From the NCBI GenBank assembly GCA_002481545.1, contig DLEF01000009.1:1-45829 (forward strand): 45,829 nt of DNA, written 5' to 3'. Numbering within the stretch: the stretch's first letter is position 1; the number at the start of each line of letters is the position of its first letter. The notes beneath the pieces were generated by a model that worked only from the letters and a program-made list of their open reading frames with translations, searched no databases and had not been told where the DNA came from. The translations under genes were made by a program, and so were the position numbers. This DNA comes from Cyanobacteria bacterium UBA7753. GTDB lineage: Bacteria > Cyanobacteriota > Vampirovibrionia > Gastranaerophilales > Gastranaerophilaceae. Of this stretch, positions 32,300 through 40,704 are shown in pieces.

Positions 32300-33532
32300 A
32301 TGGGTATGAAAAGGAAAGACGTTATAATCTTTATACTCACTGTTGTCATCGTGTTTTTCACGTATAGGATTATAATGGCATATACAAATTCCCCTCTGAA
32401 TACGGAGGAGCTTATAAATACTAAACAAGTTTCCCCGAACGAACTTTACAGGCAATCTTGGAAAACCGTAAAAAATGATTATATAGATTCTTCCTGCAAT
32501 TCTCAGGATTGGGGAAGGTGGAAAAATCGTTATAAAGGAAAACTCAAAACGGATGAAGATGCCAGAGTCGCAATAGAGACGATGGTTGCAAGCCTTGACG
32601 ATTCTTATACAAGGTTTTTGTCAAAAACCGAGTATGCGGAACAGTATCAATCCATTGATTCCCATATCTACGGTATCGGGGTGCATATAATGTCCCGTGC
32701 GGGAAATCCTATAGTGTGCGGAGTTATAGAAGATACTCCCGCATACAGAGCGGGACTCAAAGTAAATGATATTATTCTTTCCGTAAACGGAAAGAGTATG
32801 AGCGGGGTTGATATATCCAAGGTTGCGGAATGTGTCCGCGGAAAAGAAAATACCGCCGTTATATTGAAGATTAAACGCGGAAAACATATTTTAACAAAGA
32901 AAATTATCCGTCAAAAAATAGAGATTAAATCCGTTGAAAGTTCAATAAAACAAGGTAATATCGGGTATATAAAGATAAAGAGTTTTATCGGTTCAAATAC
33001 AGCCTATGATTTTATATCGGCTTTGAATAAAACAAATAATACAAAAGGGCTTATTATAGATTTGCGCGGGAATACGGGCGGGCTCCTCACAAATGCTGTT
33101 ATTGCAGCCAACATGTTCATCAATAACGGAACAATTGTAAGTATCGTGTCTAAGAACGGACACAAGAAAGATATCACGGCACAGATGAATTTGCCCGTAA
33201 TTACAAAACCGACGGTTGTACTTGTTGACGGGATAAGCGCAAGCGCAAGCGAGATACTCTCAGGTGCTCTAAAAGACAATCATAAAGCAATCCTTGTCGG
33301 GAATAGAACCTTCGGGAAAGGTTTGATACAGCAGATAGTACCTTTGCCGAACGGAACTGGGTTAAATATAACAATAGCTAAATATCTGACGCCAAACGGC
33401 AACGATATCAACAAAAGAGGGATTGAACCCGATTATAAAGTCGATTACACTCTGAAAGATTATAAAAAACATAACGATACCCAACTCAAGAAAGCGGAAT
33501 ATATTATAAATAATATGACCGCACATAATTAA
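32300..33532 (+). CDS. S41-family carboxyl-terminal processing protease (CtpA-like)
   Basis: About 410 residues; ATG at 32300 or 32306, or TTG at 32288, none with a clear ribosome-binding site. One N-terminal membrane anchor (DVIIFILTVVIVFFTYRIIM) leads to a periplasmic enzyme. Segments in order: N-terminal helical region with LDDSYTRFLSKTEY, a PDZ domain (about 115-200, IEDTPAYRAGLKVNDIILSV), then the protease core with DLRGNTGGLL, the nucleophile Ser in DGISASASEI and the Lys of FGKGLIQ. It cleaves C-terminal tails of exported proteins. Family certain, substrate unknown. Confidence 0.92.
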   Translation: MGMKRKDVIIFILTVVIVFFTYRIIMAYTNSPLNTEELINTKQVSPNELYRQSWKTVKNDYIDSSCNSQDWGRWKNRYKGKLKTDEDARVAIETMVASLDDSYTRFLSKTEYAEQYQSIDSHIYGIGVHIMSRAGNPIVCGVIEDTPAYRAGLKVNDIILSVNGKSMSGVDISKVAECVRGKENTAVILKIKRGKHILTKKIIRQKIEIKSVESSIKQGNIGYIKIKSFIGSNTAYDFISALNKTNNTKGLIIDLRGNTGGLLTNAVIAANMFINNGTIVSIVSKNGHKKDITAQMNLPVITKPTVVLVDGISASASEILSGALKDNHKAILVGNRTFGKGLIQQIVPLPNGTGLNITIAKYLTPNGNDINKRGIEPDYKVDYTLKDYKKHNDTQLKKAEYIINNMTAHN

Positions 33533-33546
33533 TTCGTAATTAAAAA

Positions 33547-33580
33547 GGCACTAAGATACTAAGGCACTAAGGCACTAAGA
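33547..33580. repeat. CACTAAGG direct-repeat word
   Basis: GGCACTAAGATACTAAGGCACTAAGGCACTAAG is made of repeated CTAAGGCA words. Related words occur at 11024-11049, 42963-42996 and 44031-44052, always beside the other interspersed repeats. Confidence 0.5.
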
Positions 33581-33599
33581 ATCGCTCCGCGGATATTAG

Positions 33600-33680
33600 T
33601 TGCTCCCCACCTGTATCCGTAATCGCTTTCGCTCAACGGCTACTTCCTCCCCAAGTTGGGGCGGATATCGCTCCGCGGAT
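33600..33680. repeat. interspersed hairpin repeat (CTCCCC...GGGGCGGAT family), copy 3
   Basis: TTGCTCCCCACCTGTATCCG, an inner arm pair CGCTTTCGCTC.., then CTTCCTCCCCAAGTTGGGGC and ATCGCTCCGCGG. The outer words match copies at 16217 and 21170 while the central loop differs, so the ends are conserved and the middle is variable. Confidence 0.6.
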
Positions 33681-33834
33681 GCCATTAGTATATGTGATGT
33701 AATGCCTGACGAAAATATAAAATTAGGCAAATTGAGGTACGTAAAATGTACCGCTTTTGTTATAGCTTGATTTTTTGTTTGTTTGCAATAATATAAAGGT
33801 GAAATTAGCAACTAAAGCACAGAGGGATATTAAA

Positions 33835-34283
33835 ATGATTAGTATTATCGGTAATCCGAGCGAACAGGTTTTTACCCATGGTAAAAATGTAAATGTCGCA
33901 GGAAAACATTCAGAAACATTAAAGCAAAAAATCAACTAAAGTATATGCAAGACGGTGAAATCCGCAAGGTAAGTTATTTGGATACGGAAAATGCGCACTA
34001 TTCAATTTTTAGACGCAATAATAAAATTGACCAGATAACAAAATCCTACGACACACCGCAGCCGATGAAATTCAACGGTAAAATCTATAATATTACATTT
34101 CCCGCAAAAAGCGAAAACGGAACCGTATATGAACAAATTAACCCGAAAACATACAGTGTTACTCAAATACAAGTAGATAACAAGGGGAAAGTCGTAAGTA
34201 TAAATGAACCGTTTGAAAATAAAATCGCAAACGGCGTAAAAAAGATATTCGGTAAAATCGGCAGAGGTATAAAGAAGTTATAG
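33835..34283 (+). pseudogene. frameshifted small protein gene (about 147 aa if restored)
   Basis: ATG at 33835 with AGAGGGA upstream opens a 34-codon frame ending in LKQKIN-stop at 33939. The -1 frame takes over smoothly as LKQK-NQLKYMQDGEIRK and runs 112 more codons from an internal ATG at 33945, which has no ribosome-binding site, to 34283. The change of frame falls on a run of six A (33926-33931), where seven A would give one continuous protein. The restored product is small, basic at the C-terminus (KKIFGKIGRGIKKL) and unrecognised. It is a true pseudogene, a slippage site, or a sequencing error. Confidence 0.65.
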
Positions 34284-34315
34284 ATGTCGGAGTGGTGAGA
34301 CACAATAAATCAGAG

Positions 34316-34341
34316 TAGGGTGCGGTCACTACCGCACCAAC
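34316..34341. repeat. 26-bp hairpin repeat (GGTGCGGT/ACCGCACC family), copy 2
   Basis: Stem GGTGCGGT, loop CACT, ACCGCACC, flanked by TAG before and AAC after; an exact match to 42907-42932. Confidence 0.7.
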
Positions 34342-34458
34342 TGAAATCGTTTCTGAATTGTGGTTTTGTCGTCTGCGCAAATTCTTAGGGCAAACGGATT
34401 TGCCGTCTCTTGTAGGGTACAATTTTTACCAAATAAATCTATTCATAGCAATAATTAT

Positions 34459-34537
34459 TGTTCCCCCTCACTCGCATTTGTAATTGTTTCGTTCCGAAAC
34501 AATTACAAATGCGACCTCTCCCACAGACGGGGCGAGG
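34459..34537. repeat. CCCCTCACTCGC palindrome family, copy with 19-bp perfect stem
   Basis: The core arms at 34473-34491 and 34495-34513 are perfectly complementary over 19 bases (CGCATTTGTAATTGTTTCG) with a TTC loop, flanked by CCCCTCA and CCTCTCCCACAGACGGGGCG. It is related to the long copy at 6541. The arms differ between copies while the flanks are kept. Confidence 0.65.
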
Positions 34538-34570
34538 TTTATGCTCCGCCGATAATTATGCATTATTTTT

Positions 34571-35455
34571 CTATCTCACCGTGGTCAAATGTTGCATAAC
34601 TACATTTCTGACGTAGTTATAATAAGGGTTATCGCCGTATTTTTCTATACTTTTGAGCAAATCCGTGGCTGAAATATACCCTTTCAAATAGGCAATCTCT
34701 TCAAGGCAGGATATTTTCATACCCTTATTCAACTCCATAGATTGTACAAAGTTGCTTGCCTGAAGCATTGAATCGTGTGTTCCCGTATCGAGCCAAGTAA
34801 ATCCTCTGCCTAGGATTTCTACGTTTAATTTATTTTTCTCAAGGTAAATTCTGTTTAAATCGGTAATCTCTAATTCCCCTCTTGCGGAAGGTTCAAGCTG
34901 TTTTGCGTATTCACAGACGTGTTCATCGTAGAAATACAGTCCGACTACAGCATAATTTGATTTCGGATGTTTCGGTTTTTCTTCCAATGATATAACTTTT
35001 TTGTTCTCGTCAAACTCGACAACCCCAAATCTTTCCGGATCTTTGACCGTATACCCGAAAACGGTTGCTCCGTCATTGTTTTCGATAACGTTTTTCAAAA
35101 TAGTTGAAAATCCGTGTCCGTGGAAGATGTTATCACCTAAAATCAGCGCACATTTTTCTCCCTGCAGAAAGTCTTCCGCAATATTAAATGCATCCGCAAT
35201 CCCTCTTTGGACATATTGGATTTTGTAGCTCAACTTTATCCCGAATTGAGAGCCGTCGCCTAACAGTTTTACAAAGTTATCGTAATCGCTCTCGTTAGTG
35301 ATAATCAAAATATCTCTTATCCCTGCAAGCATTAGCGTTGACAGCGGATAATAAATCATCGGTTTGTCATATATAGGTAACAAAATTTTTGAAATAGGTT
35401 GCGATGCGGGATATAACCTTGTTCCTGCACCTGCTGCGAGAACGATACCTTTCAT
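34571..35455 (-). CDS. rfbA: glucose-1-phosphate thymidylyltransferase
   Basis: 294 residues, the family length. It makes dTDP-glucose from dTTP and glucose-1-phosphate for rhamnose and related surface sugars. The nucleotidyltransferase signature is near-perfect (GIVLAAGAGTRLYP at residues 3-16, then ISKILLPIYDKPMIYYPLST). IADAFNIAEDFL, LILGDNIFHG and the C-terminal helical domain are as in RmlA. AAGGAG precedes the ATG. No rfbB, rfbC or rfbD lies next to it, so the rest of the pathway is encoded elsewhere. Confidence 0.94.
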   Translation of the reverse strand: MKGIVLAAGAGTRLYPASQPISKILLPIYDKPMIYYPLSTLMLAGIRDILIITNESDYDNFVKLLGDGSQFGIKLSYKIQYVQRGIADAFNIAEDFLQGEKCALILGDNIFHGHGFSTILKNVIENNDGATVFGYTVKDPERFGVVEFDENKKVISLEEKPKHPKSNYAVVGLYFYDEHVCEYAKQLEPSARGELEITDLNRIYLEKNKLNVEILGRGFTWLDTGTHDSMLQASNFVQSMELNKGMKISCLEEIAYLKGYISATDLLKSIEKYGDNPYYNYVRNVVMQHLTTVR

Positions 35456-35533
35456 ATTAAACTCCTTAATCCTCTATTGTATTTAAAATTGTATAATATA
35501 AACATGAAAAATACAATTATGTAAACGGGCATT

Positions 35534-35565
35534 AAAAAACGGGCTTGGATATTTCCAAACCCGTT
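35534..35565 (-). terminator. intrinsic terminator of the ferredoxin gene
   Basis: AACGGGTTTGGA pairs with TCCAAGCCCGTT (minus strand) and is followed by TTTT. It lies about 20 bases past the ferredoxin stop. Confidence 0.8.
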
Positions 35566-35585
35566 CTTCATAAATTTTATGAAAA

Positions 35586-35762
35586 CTAAGCAACAGTGAT
35601 AGCTTGTACAGGGCAAGAATCAGCAGCTTCTTGAACTGCGTCTTCGTTGTCTGCTACAGCAGCTTCGTTAACGGTTGCCTTATCTTCTACTGAAAATACA
35701 GCGTCGCAAATTGATTCGCAAGCGCCACATGCTATGCATGAATCTTCGATAGTTACGTTCAT
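35586..35762 (-). CDS. [4Fe-4S] ferredoxin, Thermotoga-type
   Basis: 58 residues from the ATG at 35762 (AGGAG 7-8 bases upstream). Low-potential electron carrier. Cluster ligands by comparison with the Thermotoga single-cluster ferredoxin are C9, C12, C15 (CIACGAC) and the remote C50 in DSCPVQAI. C19 corresponds to a disulfide Cys in that protein, but its partner is absent here. The protein is very acidic, as usual. It has its own promoter at 35824-35851 and terminator. Confidence 0.92.
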   Translation of the reverse strand: MNVTIEDSCIACGACESICDAVFSVEDKATVNEAAVADNEDAVQEAADSCPVQAITVA

Positions 35763-35823
35763 ATTTTGTCTCCTTTTGTTTTTTGCCACATATCCGACCG
35801 AACTCGGATACTATGATTAGTAT

Positions 35824-35851
35824 ATTATAAAAAAATTCATGATACAAGCAA
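35824..35851 (-). promoter_or_regulatory. promoter of the ferredoxin gene
   Basis: On the minus strand TTGCTT (35846-35851), 16-base spacer, TATAAT (35824-35829). The leader contains an ATCCGA-N6-TCGGAT inverted repeat (35792-35809). Confidence 0.55.
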
Positions 35852-35970
35852 GGGGGTAAATGGAAATATAACATTCATAGTATAAAGAAACCCTTATTCT
35901 ATAGTTATAATCGTTATATTAAAGGCTTTTTAAATGTAAAAATTTGTAAATTTAATTAATATTTTTGAAA

Positions 35971-35998
35971 TTACATTAATATCTGATTCTTTTATAAT
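35971..35998 (+). promoter_or_regulatory. promoter of the 36028 small gene
   Basis: TTACAT (35971-35976), 16-base spacer, TATAAT (35993-35998), giving a leader of about 20 bases. Confidence 0.5.
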
Positions 35999-36027
35999 AT
36001 ATACGCAGCAAAATAGCGAGGTAATGA

Positions 36028-36213
36028 ATGCAAACAGAAAAAGTTAGAATGAAAGACTTTATTGGTCATGAACCACAAACATATTGGCCCAATAAAATGG
36101 ATACCGATTGGAAAACTATTGCCCGTACTACAAAAGAAAACGGTGGCGGATTTAATGTTGGAGATACGGTCTATGCTCCGGATAAGGATGAAGTAGACTA
36201 TGAGAATAATTAG
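36028..36213 (+). CDS. small hypothetical protein, 61 aa
   Basis: Not recognised. It is flanked by a good promoter, the ribosome-binding site GCGAGG and a terminator, so it is probably a real monocistronic gene. It is soluble, with three Trp/Tyr-rich stretches (YWPNKMDTDWK) and an acidic tail (KDEVDYENN). The central GGGFNVGDTVYAP might form a small beta-turn domain. Confidence 0.65.
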   Translation: MQTEKVRMKDFIGHEPQTYWPNKMDTDWKTIARTTKENGGGFNVGDTVYAPDKDEVDYENN

Positions 36214-36225
36214 ATAACAAAATAC

Positions 36226-36270
36226 AAAGGGCAAAGAAAATAATATTTCTTCACCCTTATTTGTTTTTTA
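36226..36270 (+). terminator. terminator after the 36028 gene
   Basis: AAGGG..AAGAAA pairs with TTTCTT..CCCTT, followed by ATTTGTTTTTTA. It lies between convergent genes and may also serve deoB on the minus strand. Confidence 0.7.
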
Positions 36271-36282
36271 TTTAATTAAAAA

Positions 36283-37461
36283 TTATTTCAGCCACTCTCT
36301 TACTCTGTCAGCTATGCTGTCAAAGCCCAACGTCAAACCTAAATCTTTTGGCGCAATCTTCTTGCCATAATAAAGAACAGGTACATATTCTCTTGTGTGG
36401 TCTGTCCCAGGTACAGTAGGATCACATCCGTGGTCTGCCGTAATGATTAACATATCATCATCAGTCAGTTCAGGCATGATTTTGCCGACATATGTATCAA
36501 TCTCTTCGATTGCTTTGCCGTAACCTTCAGGGTTGTTTCTGTGACCGTAAAGCATATCGGTATCAACAAGGTTTGTGAAGATTAACGATTTATTCGGAGT
36601 GAATTTTTTAACATTTGCATATCTTATCTTATCCAAATCCAAATCGTTCTTAACGGCTTGCAATGTCAATTCCAAACCTTCTTTGTTAGAGCCTGTATGG
36701 ATAGCGTGAGTAATACCAACTTTAGAGAAGATATCTTCAATCTTACCGATTGCAACGACTTCTCCGCCAGTTTCTTTAATCTCATCAAGAACGGTTCTGC
36801 CCGTAGGCTCAACAGAGAAATCTCTTCTGTCTTTACCTATTCTGGTAGGTTTTCCGTCTATTATTTTGTAAGGTCTTGCGATTACTCTTGATACGTGATA
36901 ATCTCCGTCATCCAACAATTTACGTGCAATATGACACCAATCATACAGAGTTTGTAGCGGAATCATATCAGTATCAACAGCAATTTGGAAAACGCTGTCT
37001 GCACTTGTATAAATAATAGGGAATTTCGTTTTGTGATGTTCATCGTTCAATTCTTCTATTATTTGAGTTCCGCTTGCGGGTCTGTTTGCCAAAATACCGC
37101 CGCATTTTGTCTCTTCAATAAATTTGTTAACCAATTCAGGCGGGAATCCGTTCGGGAAAGTAGCGAAAGGTCTTGTTGAAACAAGTCCTGCAATCTCCCA
37201 ATGACCTGTTGTCGTATCTTTACCTTTTGATTTTTCTTGTAAAGTTCCGTATTGTCCGATAGGTTCTTTTGTAGGAGTTATTCCTTCAAAATCTTGGATG
37301 TTACCCAAACCCATTTTTGCCATATTAGGAACATTTAAACCTTTATTAAATTCGCAAACATGTTTCAGCGTATTGCATTCTGCTATGTCGTTGAATTCTG
37401 CATGGTCAGGCATTGCACCTATTCCCATGGAGTCTATTACCATAATAATTGCTCTTTTCAT
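36283..37461 (-). CDS. deoB: phosphopentomutase
   Basis: 392 residues from the ATG at 37461 (AGAGGAT 7 bases upstream); an earlier in-frame ATG has no such site. It interconverts ribose-1-phosphate and ribose-5-phosphate (and the deoxy forms) in nucleoside salvage. Alkaline-phosphatase superfamily: metal ligands in VIDSMGIGAMPD at the N-terminus, the nucleophile Thr in KDTTTGHWE, and ITADHGCDPTVPGTDHTREY near residue 330. The length matches DeoB. Salvage partners are not adjacent. Confidence 0.96.
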   Translation of the reverse strand: MKRAIIMVIDSMGIGAMPDHAEFNDIAECNTLKHVCEFNKGLNVPNMAKMGLGNIQDFEGITPTKEPIGQYGTLQEKSKGKDTTTGHWEIAGLVSTRPFATFPNGFPPELVNKFIEETKCGGILANRPASGTQIIEELNDEHHKTKFPIIYTSADSVFQIAVDTDMIPLQTLYDWCHIARKLLDDGDYHVSRVIARPYKIIDGKPTRIGKDRRDFSVEPTGRTVLDEIKETGGEVVAIGKIEDIFSKVGITHAIHTGSNKEGLELTLQAVKNDLDLDKIRYANVKKFTPNKSLIFTNLVDTDMLYGHRNNPEGYGKAIEEIDTYVGKIMPELTDDDMLIITADHGCDPTVPGTDHTREYVPVLYYGKKIAPKDLGLTLGFDSIADRVREWLK

Positions 37462-37670
37462 AGTTATCCTCTTTTCTATATTTCTAATCTCTGTGCCGAT
37501 GTTCGGCATTTGTTAACTTCTAAAATAACACTATTTACTCATTTGCAGTCTAAGTAATACCGATGTATTACAAATCTATTCTACCAAAAATTTCCGTCTA
37601 TAACAAGAGACAGATTGAATTTTTATAGAAGATTTAAAGGTAGGATTTAAGCAATAGAATAAAATATGTA

Positions 37671-37746
37671 GGTAGGTCGGATTTACCAATCCGACAATTC
37701 TGGTACAGATTTAATTTTTGTCGGCATAGTAAAGCCGACCTATCGG
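37671..37746. repeat. GTCGG double-hairpin repeat
   Basis: GTCGGATT (37676-37683) pairs with AATCCGAC (37688-37695), and GTCGGC pairs with GCCGAC further on. Outer GGTAGGTC also pairs loosely with GACCTATC. It matches the partial copy at 8-23 and resembles the GTAGACTTTAGTCTAC hairpin near 42675. It fills the spacer between deoB and the sigma factor gene; nothing else was seen in 37462-37790. Confidence 0.6.
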
Positions 37747-37790
37747 TATGTTTTTTGCTAAAAATAATCGTAATTTTAAATCACACGGAA

Positions 37791-38783
37791 TTACTTAATA
37801 TAATCTTCCAAATCTTCGGATATATTATGACTTCTGCACCATTTTTTAAGCTTTGATATCGCTCTGTTTTCTATCTGTCTTATTCTCTCTCTTGATACGT
37901 TAAAATAGTTGCTGACCTCTTCCAAGGTTAGTTTTTGTCCTGTCTTTAGTCCGTATCTTAAAATGATAACATCTCTTTCTTTTTGGCTTAGACAGCTCAA
38001 AAGTTTCGTTGTATCATATTGCATATTCTCATCAGATACAAGGTTGTCAGGGTTTGAATAAGATTCATCCACAATATAGTCAATAATTTTGTTTGCGTCT
38101 TCTTTTTGGTTAGTAGGATTGTCAATACTTATAGTAGTTTGCGCGGAATTAGAAATCTCCGCAAGTTTCTTTAAAGATATCCCCAACTCGTCTGCAATCT
38201 CTTGTTTTGTCGGAGTTCTGCCAAGTTTTGTGAGCAGTTTTAAAGATGTTTTCTTTATCTTTCCTATCGTGTCAATCAAATGCATAGGCAATCTGATTAT
38301 TCTTGCTTTGTCGGCAATAGCTCTTGTTATTGATTGTTGAATCCACCATGTTGCATATGTTGAGAATTTATAACCTTTTTTATAGTCGAATTTATCGACA
38401 GCTTTCATCAAGCCCAAGTTCCCTTCCTGTATCAAATCAAGGAAGGATAAACCACGCCCTGTGTACTTTTTGGCAATACTTACAACAAGCCTCAAATTTG
38501 CGTCAATAAGTTTATTCTTTGCAGCCTCTGCCTTGTCTTTGTCGGGATCTTCGTCTTTTGTTTTTGCAATCTCAAGCTCTTCTTCCTTGCTCAATAAAGG
38601 TATTCTGCCGATTTGGGCAAGATAAATTTTGACGGAATCATCCGCACTCGGGTTTTCGGAATTTTCGCCGTTTTTATAGTCCTTTTCTTCGTTTTGAGAA
38701 TTATTCATATTCTCAAAATCAAGGTTTTCATCTGCAATATTATCAATACTGTAGCTTATGTTGTTTGTTGTGTTTTCCGTCAT
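37791..38783 (-). CDS. sigma-70 family RNA polymerase sigma factor (RpoD-like)
   Basis: 330 residues. It has sigma regions 1.2 (IYLAQIGRIPLLSKEEELEI), 2 (LIDANLRLVVSIAKKYTGRG; KGYKFSTYATWWIQQSITRA), 3 and 4 (SQKERDVIILRYGL; VSRERIRQIENRA). Region 1.1 is absent or very short, with an acidic Asn-rich leader instead. By length and conserved core it is a primary or group 2 factor of cyanobacterial SigA/B/C type; which one cannot be told here. The start is 2 bases after the rlmB stop, so nadA, rlmB and this gene form one operon. Confidence 0.9.
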   Translation of the reverse strand: MTENTTNNISYSIDNIADENLDFENMNNSQNEEKDYKNGENSENPSADDSVKIYLAQIGRIPLLSKEEELEIAKTKDEDPDKDKAEAAKNKLIDANLRLVVSIAKKYTGRGLSFLDLIQEGNLGLMKAVDKFDYKKGYKFSTYATWWIQQSITRAIADKARIIRLPMHLIDTIGKIKKTSLKLLTKLGRTPTKQEIADELGISLKKLAEISNSAQTTISIDNPTNQKEDANKIIDYIVDESYSNPDNLVSDENMQYDTTKLLSCLSQKERDVIILRYGLKTGQKLTLEEVSNYFNVSRERIRQIENRAISKLKKWCRSHNISEDLEDYIK

Positions 38784-38785
38784 AC

Positions 38786-39667
38786 TTAACGTTTCTCCGT
38801 AGTTGTTAATTTTTGGCGAACACTCTCATATATAATAATACTCAGTGCGTTTGCAACATTTAACGAATTAAATTCCTTCAACATAGGTATTTTAACTTGA
38901 AAATCAGACATTTTCAATATCGTCTTGGAAACTCCGCTGTGTTCTCCGCCCATTACAAGCGCAAAATTCATATCACAATAATCGATGTCATAATAATTCT
39001 TATCCGATTTTGCGTCGGTTGCAATTACCCACCAGTTGTTATCCTTTAGGCTCTGTATTGCGGAGGACAGACTGTTAACTTTTATAATATCAATGAGGTT
39101 AGTCGCACCCGCGCTTGTTTTCTCAACGGCTGATGTTATTTGACAATTTCGTCTGGAAGGTATCATTATACCGTCCACTCCCGCGCAAACACAAGTCCTG
39201 ATGATAGCGCCGATGTTATGGACATCCTCAACCCCGTCTAAAATTACCAGAGAAGAGTTTTCGGGATGTCTTTCCATAAATGTTTCAAGCTCAACATATT
39301 TAATAGGCGCAATCTGCGCGATAACGCCCTGATGGTTTAATCCCGCATACGGTGCGAATTTTTCTTTTCCCACGAATTGGAAAACTATTCCTTTTGCGCG
39401 CGCCAGCTCTTTTATATCCTCCATTTTGTTATCGGAATGGTTTGTCTTGGATATAATTATTTTGTTAATCTCTCTGTCGCTCGACAAAGCCTCAAGTACG
39501 GAATTTTTACCGTAAACGATATCATCGGTACTAATCTCGGGAACGGATTGTTCCGCTTGTTTTATACTCGTTTCTTTCGGAATGTATTTTTCCTGATTGC
39601 TTCGGCTTTTATTGTTTTTGCTATTTTTATTATTTCTGTGATATTTTGCGTTATTTGTGTTTTTCAT
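38786..39667 (-). CDS. rlmB: 23S rRNA 2'-O-methyltransferase (RlmB/TrmH family)
   Basis: 293 residues. The first 45 are basic and Asn-rich, then a substrate-binding domain (VYGKNSVLEAL, about 50-125) and a C-terminal SPOUT knot (about 135-290). Knot motifs are VHNIGAIIRTCVCAGVDGI, LVMGGEHSGVS and IPMLKEFNSLNVANALSI. It methylates a ribose in 23S rRNA (G2251 in E. coli), with SAM as donor. Spacing is 5 bases from nadA and 2 bases from the sigma factor gene. Confidence 0.9.
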   Translation of the reverse strand: MKNTNNAKYHRNNKNSKNNKSRSNQEKYIPKETSIKQAEQSVPEISTDDIVYGKNSVLEALSSDREINKIIISKTNHSDNKMEDIKELARAKGIVFQFVGKEKFAPYAGLNHQGVIAQIAPIKYVELETFMERHPENSSLVILDGVEDVHNIGAIIRTCVCAGVDGIMIPSRRNCQITSAVEKTSAGATNLIDIIKVNSLSSAIQSLKDNNWWVIATDAKSDKNYYDIDYCDMNFALVMGGEHSGVSKTILKMSDFQVKIPMLKEFNSLNVANALSIIIYESVRQKLTTTEKR

Positions 39668-39672
39668 ATTCT

Positions 39673-40581
39673 TTATTTGGATACGGCAAGCATTCTGTCG
39701 ATACAGCCAATCGCTTTTTTAGCGATTTCTTCATCGACGGTTATTTCGTGTTGTTCTTTATCCAAAGCATTGTAAATATCTTGCAATGTATGCCATTTCA
39801 TATTCGGGCATATAATATTATCTTTTATCAGGATAAAATCTTTTTCCGGACAATCACGTTTCAGCCTGTCTGCAACCCCTTTTTCAGTCGCAATGATAAA
39901 TTGTTTTTTGTCGCTCTCTTTTGCATATTTCATAATCCCTGTTGTGCTGCCGACAAAATCAGCAAGTTTAGCAACCTCTGTATGGCATTCAGGATGTGCC
40001 AAAACAGGTGCTTTAGGGTATTTTTCACGTGCCTCTTTTATATCTTTAGGCGTAATCTTTAAGTGAGTAGGACAATATCCCGGATATGTTATAACTTTTA
40101 CGTTTCCTAGTTGTCTTTCTACCCATTTACCCAAATATGTATCAGGGAGGAATAAAATCTCTTTTTCACCCATTGATTGTACAATCTTGACTGCGTTTGA
40201 GCTTGTACAGCACATATCGCATTCCGATTTTACTTCCGCCGTTGTATTTATGTAGCATACGGCAGGGATACCGGGGTGTTTTGCCTTAAATTCTCTAACT
40301 TGTTCAAGGTTAACCATATCAGCCATAAGACAGCCCGACTCCATTCTCGGCAACAGTACTTTTTTATCGGGTGACAGGAGCTTTGCCGTTTGAGCCATAA
40401 AATAAACTCCCGCAAACACGATAATATCGGCGTCAGTCTTTTTTGCCTGTTGGCTTAAGTATAAAGAATCTCCGACAAAATCTGCTACTTCGTCTATTTC
40501 TATATTCTGATAACAATGTGCCAAAATAACGGCATTTTTCTCTTTTTTAAGTTTATTTATCTTTTCAATTAACTCTTTCAT
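39673..40581 (-). CDS. nadA: quinolinate synthase A
   Basis: About 302 residues from the ATG at 40581; an upstream in-frame start at 40662 would add 27 residues that do not look like the family. A [4Fe-4S] enzyme, it condenses iminoaspartate with dihydroxyacetone phosphate to give quinolinate for NAD synthesis. Cluster Cys in MESGCLMADM, PECHTEV and DNIICPNMKW, and AHCYQNIEIDEVADFVGDS near the N-terminus. nadB and nadC are not in this window. First gene of the nadA-rlmB-sigma operon. Confidence 0.94.
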   Translation of the reverse strand: MKELIEKINKLKKEKNAVILAHCYQNIEIDEVADFVGDSLYLSQQAKKTDADIIVFAGVYFMAQTAKLLSPDKKVLLPRMESGCLMADMVNLEQVREFKAKHPGIPAVCYINTTAEVKSECDMCCTSSNAVKIVQSMGEKEILFLPDTYLGKWVERQLGNVKVITYPGYCPTHLKITPKDIKEAREKYPKAPVLAHPECHTEVAKLADFVGSTTGIMKYAKESDKKQFIIATEKGVADRLKRDCPEKDFILIKDNIICPNMKWHTLQDIYNALDKEQHEITVDEEIAKKAIGCIDRMLAVSK

Positions 40582-40640
40582 AATCTCGGCTCTTTGCTCC
40601 TTTGTTTCATTATACAACAAAGGGTTCAAGGGGCAAATAT

Positions 40641-40676
40641 TTAATGCGTAATTTATAAACATAAATTACGCATTAA
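40641..40676 (-). repeat. 16-bp perfect hairpin between typA and nadA
   Basis: TTAATGCGTAATTTAT (40641-40656), loop AAAC, ATAAATTACGCATTAA (40661-40676). It is long and perfect but AT-rich and without a strong T run on either strand. It may be a terminator or processing site after typA. The word AATTATGCATTA, a similar motif, recurs at 88-99, 34552-34563 and 44149-44160. Confidence 0.55.
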
Positions 40677-40704
40677 AATCGATTTATTAAGTTATCCTCA
40701 AAGG

